A stretch of 64,000 nucleotides of DNA from contig NC_056042.1 in the NCBI RefSeq assembly GCF_004379255.2, forward strand, positions 10,215,901 through 10,279,900. Direction: 5' to 3'. The notes below the pieces were generated by a model, which saw only the letters and a list, made by a program, of their open reading frames with translations, searched no databases and was not told the origin of the DNA. This DNA comes from Salvia splendens (lineage: Eukaryota; Streptophyta; Magnoliopsida; Lamiales; Lamiaceae). Below are positions 35,337-45,040 of the stretch, in pieces; the first letter of the stretch is position 1; each line of letters opens with the position of its first letter. The position numbers and the translations under genes were made by a program.

Positions 35337-38170
35337 ATGGGAAAGAAAGCCTGGGCGAAGAAAGTAAAGGGCGAGAAATCTACTGCTCACCGCAGGGAAG
35401 AAACCCCAGAAGCGCAACCGCCCGTGGAAGCGCGACCTCCGAACCCGCCATCTCCGGCGCCAGTTTCTCAGGCGCCGACGATGATTTCTTTAGACGCCAT
35501 GGCGGAGTTTCTGCGACTACAAGACCCTAATCGGGACTAGACAGTGGCGTTGGACGGTTTCAGTCAAATAGGGGGAGCAGGGGACGCGACCAGAGGAGCC
35601 CCATCTGAATCGAATGTGCAATCCACGGTACAACCTACTGTTTCCATTCCGATTTCTACCGAAATTCTACCAGAAAGAAAATCTCCATCGGTAACTGTAC
35701 CGCTAGAATCTTCGGAACCCTCCCAAACTCCACAACAAAGTGATTCGATGGAGGTTGACCCCATATCCGCCCATTACGATTCCGACTCAGATGAACGTGA
35801 AGGGAGGAAAAGCAGGGAACAAGGGAGCCTACATGGAGACGATGAACCAGAGAAAACGCCGGCAGCGGGGACCGTTTCTCAAGGAACGGCGAGGGAAGAG
35901 ATAGATTTAAATGAGACGGCCAAGAAACAAGGCCTAATGACGGATGACGAATTCCAGGCGATTTTGGATGGAGTAAACCAGAGGGAAGATGATACTGCCA
36001 CGATGGTTGAGGATCTAAACATCACATCTAGGGCAGTAGGAAAAGATGAAGAAGGCAGGGCAGGAGAGAAAGAGCCAGAGTCAGTGAACCCCCAGATAGA
36101 GGCGGGGAAGGGTGATGTGCATGTGGAAGCAGAAGAAACAGAAGCAAGACCAGAAGTACCCAACCCAGTGGCACCTCCAGTGACGAAACCGAAGGCCGTC
36201 AAGAGGAAGTTGGTGTTGTAGGGCGAACCTGAGGCTAGTCGGCCAAAGCTGCAAAGGGTATCTCAACGATGCTTAGGAAAGTGGGCAGCTAGTAAGGCGA
36301 AGCCGAACACACAGGCATATCCGGTGGAGATCTTGAGTGATGAGGAAAGGGCTACTCCCACAAAACTTGGGGAGGAGTTTTTACCTACTACTGACTTAGA
36401 GGATACTGCAAGGGAAAACGAAGCGGTCTCTCCAACACTGAGTGGCCAAGGTGAAGAGGCTGATGGGATGGCTGAGGGTCTGGACCTCACATCCAGGTCA
36501 GTAGGCCACAAGGAGACCAGTCCTACTGCCCAGGATCAATTTTCAACACAAGCTGAGAAGGAACCCGAAGAAGAGAAAGATGAGGATGATGGAGAGGAAG
36601 CTAGATATCAGGAAGAAAGGAAGCGGAAGGGGAAGGCCCCTATGAAGAAGAAGCCCAGCAACAAGAAGCCACGTACAGTGAACACTGGCATAGTCATTCC
36701 TGAGTCAGTTTAGCGAGCCCAGGAACATCGGAGGGAACAAAGTGATAGCGAATACGCTGTCAGTGAAGAGTCAGAATCGGACAGCGATATTTCCTTAGAA
36801 AATGAGGAGTGCAGTGAGCAAAAGCTTCCGCACGATCATCGAGAGCTAGTACATCCCCCGGTAGAGAGACTGAGGTACCGGCGCTGGATAGTGGACCTTA
36901 CTGATGATTTGGTGGAGGAGATGGAGCTATTCGACTCGAAGGAGCTACAAAAAGTTTTCGATAGCAAGGATGAAGGGAGTAAGCAAGTGAAGAGCAGAAA
37001 GGTACTTCATATTCCTTCTTTAGATGAGTTGGGTGCCCGCGAGCAGTTTCTCTCTTATTTGCATGCGTTAGGATTCAAATGGTTGTTGGAGAATGGGAAT
37101 CCGAACATCAGTGTTAGGTTAGCAAAGGAGTTCTTTACCACATTCCAATTTAGGGTCACAACAGATTTGGATAAGGTTTCTATAAGTTTCCGGTTGTTTA
37201 GAGGGGAGATAAGCATGAATCTGATTGAATGGACAGTACGTTTGGGGATGTGTAGTCTGGAGGAGGCGATAGGATCGGAGTGGTGGAGCAGGGAACGGGG
37301 AATTCCCGTAGACACGTAGACTTCGAGCCCCATGAGGCATGGGAGGAGTTAACTCACCCAGCCTCTGGGGAATTTGCATTCTTTCTCTCTCGCTCCATCC
37401 ATTTCAATAACCCAAACCTACGCCTAGTCCAGCTTCACTTGGACTTCAATTTGTTAGGGCAGTCGAACTCCGCGGTAAGAACATCAATGACAGAGTTATA
37501 CCTTCTGTGGTGCGCGAAGCATGGAAGGAAATTACATCTAGGATTCTGGACAGCGTACCAATGCCATCTAATTGCCACCCACCCAGCGAGAAACCTCACT
37601 CTCTGCCATATCTTGGGAGTGTTCGTCCGAAACAACATCATCATCACGGAGGCCGAAGACTTATCCGACCAGATCATGGTGGATCCTCCTGGTCTGTTTG
37701 ATACACCGTTCTTTGTCCGAACGAACACTGTGTACATGAGGTAGGGGATACCACGTTTCTATGCAATGGAAGAAGAAGCTATACCGACGGGGAGATCTGC
37801 AGCACATCCGGGGACACAAGATCAGGAGCAGAGACAGGAAAGGCTAGAGAAGGCAGTGGAAGAGTTGGCGGAAGAGAATCGACAAGCTAGGGTGGAATTG
37901 GCTCGCCTGACTAACGTGATGGAAGGAATTCTGAAAGAGTTGGGAACCGGGAAGTTAGTACGAGAAGCTGGAACAAGCGGCCATGGAGGCCAGGATGATG
38001 AACCCATGGGGACCGAGACAGAAGAAAAGAAACAAGAGGAAGGAGATGCCGAAGAATCGGAAGAATCTGGGAACAAGCAGTCCGAGAATGAGGAGGAACA
38101 ACCGAAAGAACCACCTGCACCACAACCTACCCCGCTAGGAGCAGGAGGAACAAGTGACCAACCATACTGA
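35337..38170 (+). pseudogene. ATHILA ORF-1-type gene of unit 3
   Basis: It begins ATG at 35337 (MGKKAWAKKVKGEKST), with SLDAMAEFLRLQDPNRD and then a TAG at 35538 where unit 1 has tryptophan. Later stops are at 36219, 36711 and 37742, and one frameshift lies near 37290-37310. Otherwise it stays collinear with unit 1: LNETAKKQGLMTDDEFQ, the basic RKRKGKAPMKKKPSNKKPR, LRLVQLHLDFNLLGQSNS, TELYLLWCAKHGRK, VDPPGLFDTPFFVRTNT, and the coiled coil LEKAVEELAEENRQARVEL before the stop at 38168-38170. It gives the best view of the family's N-terminus. Confidence 0.82.
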
Positions 38171-38264
38171 CCAGCTAGTTTTCTTTTTATTTTCAGTTTT
38201 TAGTTTTTCGTATTTTAATTATGTTTTGCTGTGTTTTCAGGTAGTATAATCTGTGTAGTATGTG

Positions 38265-38507
38265 AGCAAACCCCTTTCATAACACTTAGCCTATACAATA
38301 GTCTAAGTGTGTGAAGTAAAGGGTTTGCTATTTTTGGTGCATGTGTTTGTGTTTTCTGTTTTCTTTTTCGTATGCATGTCAACTCACACTTAGCCTATTA
38401 TATAGTCTAAGTGTGAGGAGTTTGTTGTATATATATGTTTAGGTTTGATGGTTTCTGTTTAGATTTTAAACTCTCCCACTTAGCCTATTATATAGTCTAA
38501 ATGTGAG
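38265..38507 (+). repeat. Array of three 35-nt stem-loops (unit 3)
   Basis: The copies are at about 38279-38313, 38383-38417 and 38473-38507, centres about 104 and 90 nt apart, in sense orientation 100-340 nt after the ORF stop. The first is enclosed by an outer stem, AGCAAACCC..TTT at 38265 with AAAGGGTTTGCT ending at 38329, separated by one bulged C. All three have CCTAT/ATAGT variable arms with one retained C-T mismatch. Confidence 0.85.
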
Positions 38508-38560
38508 AAGTTTTTAGTATAAGTATGTCTTGTTGTGTTTTGGTATGTCTGTGTTTCAGC

Positions 38561-38650
38561 CATACCGGCCATTACCTTTTTTCCACTTCACAGCCCCTTC
38601 TGAGGGCAGACACGTGTGAAGTGGGAGGGGGAAATGCACTGGCTAGTATG
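38561..38650 (+). repeat. Two-tier stem-loop, unit 3 3' region
   Basis: The outer arms CATACCGGCC and GGCTAGTATG pair with G-T wobble, and the inner arms are CCACTTCACA and TGTGAAGTGG. It occupies the same place as in units 1 and 2. Confidence 0.73.
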
Positions 38651-39411
38651 ACACGTGTTCATATGTGTTATCTGTGTTTAAGTGTTTGTGTAGTGTCTAG
38701 GTCTAGTTTTTTATTTGATTGGGCTTAAAACTCAACTGTCTCGAACTGACGGTGAGGGGAATTGAGGGAGATAGGACATGCTGGAAATTGGAAACCACCC
38801 CCCTTAGTATCTCCTAGTCAGTATAGATGATGCGAGTATGAGAGAAAAGCCCACACTTAGAGCCAAAACACAAAAGACCTCTTAATATTTGAGTCAAAAG
38901 CCTAAAGTGGAACCACTTTCCACTAATTTAGAAAAGAAAAGAGTGGCTGCCACAAGATGCCTAGGGTAAAGTGACCGTGTGTAGCACAACTGAAGGCAGT
39001 AGGAACCCCCAATATATATATGTATATATATATATAAGGGTGGCGTTAAAGATAGAACCATTCTTAAGTGCAGAACCTAGAACTCTACATATTTTATTCA
39101 TTGGATGAGGAAAAAATGACGGTCAAGATTAAAAATCATACATATTAGACTATGTTTTCACAACATTCCGGACTCAACATGTGAAAAAACTCACATGTTG
39201 ATGAAAGAATGAATGAAACGAAGAAGAGTCCATGCATGCTTTATTTTTTCACTTCTCTGCATTCACCCATTAATAATAGTTTTGGTTGTAATGGGAAGTT
39301 GCTGTGCAAATCAACACCATTGGATTAAAAGATCTAACGACCTCCGTTTGGCATTTGTTCTACGTTTAAGAATGGTTCTACGTTTAAGAATGGTTCTATC
39401 TTGATCACAAT

Positions 39412-39450
<39 letters not shown>

Positions 39451-40392
39451 TTTTTTTTCCAACCCTTAGAACCCCACTTTCTAGCCATATATACCCAGAT
39501 ACAACCCCTAGCCCCTGGAATTGTGTGTGTGCAAGGAATAAGGCAAGGAGGCAACTGGCCAGAAGGACATACAATATAGAAACCAACTGGAGCAAAAAGA
39601 ATTGAGAAGCAGGGAGAAAATCGCCCAGGAAGTCATTTCAGGCCCTAAAATAATAAGAAGGAAAGAAGGAAAATGTAGAAAATGGTCGAAAACACTTGAC
39701 CACAAAAAGAATGAGAAGGAATAAGGGTGGCGAAGCCACAAGACGCTACTGACCAGTTGGGAAGCAACTTTGGAAAAGTCCAGCAAAGCAGAAGTGGCAG
39801 CCGAAAGCCTGAGCGCACACAGTCCCCCCCGCATCAGAATAAAGTAATGGTTTTTGAACCTTAGAGCCTTAGGAACAACCACCCCAAACACTATAACCCA
39901 ATAGCCCCGTTACAAGCCTAAAAGACCTTCAGTAGCCGCACGTGAGATCTAAGTTCGAAGCATCTGTGGTTCAGCGCTATGAGAGAATACAGTCCTAACA
40001 TCCCCAGTGAGGAGTGAGCAACTGAGAGAATCCAGTGTTAAGCCGAGAGTGTGGGTGATCTTGACAAGCGGATGTACTGACAAGGAAGGAAAGGAGGGGG
40101 GGAGGAGGGGGGGGGGGCGGCGGAAATTCAAGGCTGTTTAAGGCCGGATTGCTCCTGTTCCCAATGGGAGAGATGGTTGAAAATATAGCCCAATTGAGTT
40201 GTGTTAATGTGTTTAAGTATCTTTAGTTCTGTTTATGTGTATGTGTCCGTGCTTATGTGTTTTTCTTTGCGCCATAGTTTAGGGTCTAGGTTAGGATAGA
40301 GTCGGTCAAGGGAGTAACCAAGCTAGAATTCAACTTACTTCTTTTGGTTTTCTTCACGCTTGAGGACAAGCATGTGGTAAGTGTGAGCAGTT
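38651..40392 (+). other. 3' noncoding region of unit 3
   Basis: It is collinear with 15498-16797 of unit 1 (inverted), with one GTGGC-GAA-GCCAC hairpin at 39727-39739 and a nested insertion at about 39012-39440. It ends with TAAGTGTGAGCAGTT directly before the LTR. No protein-coding signal on the sense strand. Confidence 0.65.
39012..39440. mobile_element. MITE-like insertion with 19-bp inverted repeats inside a TA microsatellite
   Basis: AAGATAGAACCATTCTTAA near 39050-39068 is mirrored by its complement near 39382-39400 (about 340 bp overall), and TA repeats flank both sides (39013-39036 and 39414-39443). The piece is absent from the equivalent positions of units 1 and 2. An additional direct repeat of TACGTTTAAGAATGGTTC occurs at the right end. 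The superfamily is not determined; a Helitron or Mutator-type derivative is possible. Confidence 0.6.
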
Positions 40393-41823
40393 TGATAAGT
40401 CGTATTCTAGGCCTTGGTTACTGGTTAGTATAATGTGCATAATTGGAATATATCTGCAAAACAGTTGCTAAAGTGTGTAGGGAAATGTTCTAGCCAGTAT
40501 GAGAATGTTAGGAGAATTCAGGTGAGAAGGGCGTCAGGATGTTGCTATCCTGACCAGTATGCATCCCAAAAAGGCTCGAGATGGAGAAGAATGATAGCTG
40601 GGAAGATCAGCCGCAAGCAAGGGGGCAAAAGAGTCATTTCAAATTTGAAGTCTACCCTAAATATCAAGGGAGGCCTCCCTATAAAAGGAAGCCACTTGGA
40701 GAGAGAATCATCATCGACTAGTTCATCAACTCCTATGCTTAGTTAACAATCTCTCTTCGGTAGATCAATCATTCAGCATTATCCTTAATATTCTCGTTCC
40801 TCGCCGACAGCCATGGTCACCTGAAGCACATCAGTTCGCCGGAGTTCCACATCCTTTCGTTCCAGTCGGCGTGTTTCGTAGTGTTAACAGTTTCATCGCC
40901 CGGAGTGGCAAACAATCTTTATTTACTTTCTTAGTTAATCGCACTTTGTTTTCTTACGTTGGATTTGTTGCCCTTTCAATATTTGCTTACTTTGTAGTCT
41001 TAGTTGTGATCCGAACGTTTCTATGATATGAAGTTGTTTTTGTGCATCGGTTCTTGTTTGATCTCGTTCTTTTCTGCCTAGATAGCTTAAATCCAGTAGT
41101 TACGGTAATTTCTAGTTGTTGCGAGCATGTTTCCATTTCCGAAATGATAGATCTGAGTTCTCGAGTTCAGTTTGCTGGTAGATTTTATATCTGAAATGGA
41201 TAAATGTGAAAGCCCAGTTTACGAAGTTTCTGCCACCTTGCATGTCACCCAGTAAGTTTAGTTGCAGTTTCGGTATTTGATCTTTTGATTTGAGGTTTTA
41301 ATTGTAGATATGTGTTCATGAAGTTGTTAATCTGTGTTTCTATGGTGATAATTCTGGATTCGCTGATCTGATTTGATTCATATTGAAGAGGATAACATCT
41401 CCATCCAACTTTTGGACCACTTTTGCTTTTTAACCACTTTTTACTTTTGTCCTTTACTTTTCAGCTGTCACTTTTCAAATCTGTAGGCCTAGTCACCTAA
41501 CTACCTCTTTTCCTCTGAAACCTATGCTCCCCACTTTCCACGTACACAGCCACATGTCAACCATATTTCTTCCCGTCTTCTAGTCAGTAGAGTAACATCT
41601 TAAATTCCAGCCAAGATAAAGTCTCAACCCAAAGCGTGGTAGCTAACCAAACCTTTCCAGAATTTCACCACAATTCCCAAAGCGCATTCATCTCTGTGGG
41701 ATTCGACCCTTACGTCCACAATACTAGTCAGTTGAAGTGGGTTGAAGAATTATTGATACCAGGTTCAGGCATAGCTGGGGTTCCATCCTGATCAGTAGGA
41801 TACATCTTGTGCTCGATACGACA
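40393..41823 (+). repeat. LTR B, unit 3 (3' LTR)
   Basis: It starts TGATAAGTCG at 40393 and ends CGACA at 41819-41823. A TATA box CTATAAAAGG lies at 40678-40687. It aligns with the LTR B copies at 14020 and 25241 in inverted orientation. Confidence 0.82.
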
Positions 41824-42435
41824 CCTGACACAAACCTGCTCTTTCAGCTTCACAGTAAGTTTTAAAAATTGAGCATTTCCATCATACTTGCACCGTTCAA
41901 ACTGATCAAGTTTTTGCAATCAAGTGTCTACATGTAAACATATTGATTCATTTCTCTAACTCTTCCCAAAGTAATCAAGTCTTCCACCTATCCAATTTCA
42001 TGCATACTCCCATACTTATTAATAACTGAAATTTTGATTTTTTTATATTTTTGACATGAATGTTTTTTATTTTCTGGAACTAACCCTCCCCCCTCCCACT
42101 GCATATGAACTCGTCCTCGAGAGTCTGGATGCAGTGGAAAAGGGTTAGGTACAGGCAACGACACAAAAGAAAAAGGAAAACTTCTCACACTTAGACCAGA
42201 CACTGGGCTATGTGTGAGACAGTGCCAACAATCAAACATGCCAATAAACATAGAAGAACAATAACTAATACACAAGGGCAGATATAAACCAACAAAAATA
42301 TGCATAACTTCTCACACTTAGACCCAACACAGGTCTAAGTATGAGGTGGAGCAGATGTTAGTTATACAAATAAAAAACCAAATAAAAAATAAGATTGTTT
42401 AAACTTGAAATGACTAAGATTGGGGGGGAGTATAC
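41824..42435 (-). other. 3' noncoding region of unit 5
   Basis: It follows, on the minus strand, the unit 5 ORF. It contains two 35-nt stem-loops, then AT-rich sequence until it meets the end of unit 3's LTR at 41823. The rest of its 3' region and its LTR are missing. Confidence 0.6.
42184..42345 (-). repeat. Two 35-nt stem-loops (unit 5)
   Basis: The copies are at 42184-42218 and 42311-42345, centres 127 nt apart. They have the same 11-nt arms and 35-nt length as in units 1-3, although the neighbouring protein gene is strongly diverged. The variable arms of the first are ACCAG/CTGGG, changing two stem pairs together relative to ACTAT/ATAGG. Confidence 0.82.
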
Positions 42436-44655
42436 TCAATGCCTTCTGGGAGGTTGACCGGGGGATGCTGAGGGTGGCCGGGGGGATGATGGGCGCCGAG
42501 GCGGAGGGGAGCTTGTAGAGGGAGGTGGTGGTTGGCTGGCAGGGCTTTGATTGTGGGTGGTTCCCAGCAACCTGGCCAGCAGGACCAGTTGAGTATTTGA
42601 ATTCTCCACCAGCTGCATCAATGTCTGCTCCACTCGGAGCTTCCATGCGTCATCAGCACTTGCAGCCTCCTCTTGCTCCATCCTCGGAGTGGGCGCCCGA
42701 TTTGTATCCTCCTTTTCTCCTTCGGCAAGGGTTGCTGAGGTCTCCTCCAGCCTAGTTCTCCTTCTGGGTTGGCTTCTCTGTTGCTCCCGCCGACCGGCTG
42801 CATGAAATTGTAAACCTTCTCTCAACGTCTTCTCCAGTACCTGAGTTCTAACAAAGAAATCAAGGTCAAACATTTCAGGACTGGGGCCAAGGATGGGACG
42901 TTCGGCACACTCCATAATCCAGTTTCTCCTCAAATAGGCTCCGAGGAGGTGGCAGACGTTAAGATGGCGGGCAACGCGGGTAGCAATTTGACTTATGGAG
43001 TAGGCCAACCAGAATCCCAGATGGACCTTCCTCTGCTCTCTCATACTCCACATAAAGTAGAGTTCGGACATGGTAATGATTGACAGCGTATTGGCCTGTC
43101 CGAGGAGATTACAGGCCAGGTAGATCTGGGCTAGGCGGAGGGCAGGATTAGTAATGTGATGACCTCTGGATTCAGAGGCTGTAAAGGTAGGGGCACGCCC
43201 ATTGCATATGGCCTTCCAGACGGCTTGCTGATCGAATTCAGGTTTCTTCTGAGGGAAACCGATATCACGCCCAACCCAAACCCCATTAGCCACTTGGCTT
43301 TCTGTGTAGAGGCCCATCCGGATGGAGAATTCATTGAGGCTCATCAGTTGGTCCTGGCCAAAGACCCTAAAGGAGACACTTCTGTCGTTCAGGTCTAAGC
43401 TTCCGGTGAATTGGAAGGATGTGAAAAACTCCTTGGCCAGGTCCACTGGCACGAGGGTCTCATCGACCTCTAGCAACCATTTAAATCCGATGCCGGCAAT
43501 GTAGGCGGCAAACCTCTCTTTCATCTCAATCTTCTCCAAGGACGGCTGGTGTAGCATCTTCCCCACCTTCAACATCTTTTGAAAGGTCACCCTTTGGTGA
43601 ACCTCCTCCTGCCATTTGGGATTATCAAATTTCAACATCTGTTGGAGAATAGCTGGGGTTAAGGCCACATGCTAAGGGGAGTAGATGGTGGAAGGAGATA
43701 TAGTAGGCCTTTCTTATTGCCTCCTGGATGTTCGGGTCCAGCGCAACTCCTGTTCCTCCGCATCGCTGCCCTCATCTCTCTATCTCTCTCTCTTCAGTGG
43801 GGAGACGGGTTCGGAAGCATCTGTAATGATGATCCCCTCGTTGGCAGGACGACTTCTCTTTAGAGGGGGAAAAACACTTCCTTTCCCCTTCCTCTCTCTC
43901 TCTCTCTCCTCTGACGGCTATCCTCCTTAGCCTCCTTCTCCTTAACGGCCTCTTGGCTTTCTGGCTCCTCCGGCTCCTTTTCATCAACCAGCCGCCGTAC
44001 TGTGCGGGGTCTCTGCATCACCGTTTCCTCATCTCCTCTGGTTTTCAGGGTTTCAGCTTCCTCTAGGAGCCGGTCCGTTCATACGGCGCGTCTGACAGCG
44101 TGGTGGTTCCTCCTCCTTCTCAGCTTCCCTATAGTCGAACAACGAGTGGAGGTCCTCCTCTTCTTTATCGTTGATTTCGTCACCCCCAGTCAAATGCGGC
44201 TCGTGGATCGAAGTAGAGCCGCCATCGCTTGTTGACGACGGGATAGCAAATGGATAATCCCCCCAGCCTTCCTCGTCGGAGGCTTCCTCGCTGTATTTCA
44301 CCGGCTGGATAGGGGTAAATGTTGGGGAAGGAGGCGATGGTTGGGCTATAGAAGATGGCGGAGGTTGGGCTATAGGAGAGCTAGGTGGGATTTTTGGTTT
44401 AGAAGACGAAGCAGGCTCTTTAAACTTGGAAATCCCAAGTTTAGCTTTGAGTGCTGCGTAAGCGGCCGCATTGTCCATCTCGGAGGGTATACTCCGGAGG
44501 ATTTTATTGAGGCGCCGTAGGATCTCTTCGTCCACTGCGGACGGTGGAGCAGCGACGCTGGTTTGTGGTGGAAGTTGAGAGGATGGGCTAGGGTTTTCAA
44601 CTTGGGCCTGGAACGAGGTTTCCCGGTCGCCACTCTCGGCGCCAGCATCTGAGGA
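42436..44655 (-). pseudogene. Diverged ATHILA ORF-1-type gene (unit 5)
   Basis: The C-terminal part is open at 42436-43668 (410 codons) with the same fold signature as the other units: VDLAKEFFTSFQFTGSLDL, VSFRVFGQDQLMSL.EFSIRMGLY, NPALRLAQIYLACNLLGQAN, SELYFMWSMREQRKVHLGFW, VCHLLGAYLRRNW, then a proline/serine-rich tail. The N-terminal part at 44053-44655 has DEEILRRLNKILRSIP and a serine/proline-rich acidic region. A basic, broken stretch joins them (43669-44052; it includes GIIITDASEP, the counterpart of TGIVI in the others). It differs too much from units 1-3 to be a recent copy. Function unknown. Confidence 0.72.
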
Positions 44656-45040
44656 TGAGGATGAAGTTAGAATTTACTCAATCAACATTCTTACTGGTAC
44701 TGGTGATGGAGATGATGATTTTTTTGGGCAAGGGTTCGGAACTTGGAGCAGTATGGGAGAATAAATGGAATGCACTATGGTCGCTTTGGGTGAAAGTGAA
44801 ATACAGTCCTGAAATCTGCCTATTATACTGATATTACGACTGTTGGGATCTCTGACGTTGAGATCCCTGCGCTGTTCAAATTTCTGCGACTCTTCACGTA
44901 CAGGTGCGCCCTTTTCAGAGTGCCAGCTGGCTTAGCTTCTCCGATATGCTTCCTCCTTCTCTCCAGGACGTCCTTTCATTGCGACAGTTGGCGCTACCTG
45001 ACACCTCTCCAGTGACTGCGCACGTCCTTTCATCACCTGC
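44656..45040 (-). other. Upstream flank of unit 5 gene
   Basis: 0.4 kb without coding signal, presumably the spacer that separates integrase from the extra ORF. No integrase sequence is recognisable before the LTR at 45041 begins, so unit 5 is truncated here. Confidence 0.5.

Larger units (their letters stand above)
25241..41823. repeat. Large inverted repeat of Athila 3' halves
   Basis: The left arm is 25241-32613 (unit 2, minus) and the right arm 34074-41823 (part of unit 3, plus). Both contain integrase tail, extra ORF, stem-loop region and LTR B in mirrored order. The spacer 32614-34073 holds the RT tail, RNase H and the start of integrase. The arms are diverged by eye in many places, so it is not a fresh duplication. 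The right arm also has a nested MITE near 39012-39440. Confidence 0.8.
32672..41823 (+). mobile_element. Athila-lineage unit 3 (RT tail to 3' LTR)
   Basis: Plus strand: RT tail, RNase H, integrase, spacer, extra ORF (35337-38170), stem-loop region, LTR B (40393-41823). The 5' half is absent. The gag at 23303 lies upstream in the same orientation, but it belongs with LTR A, a different LTR type, so it is probably not this unit's gag. Confidence 0.8.
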
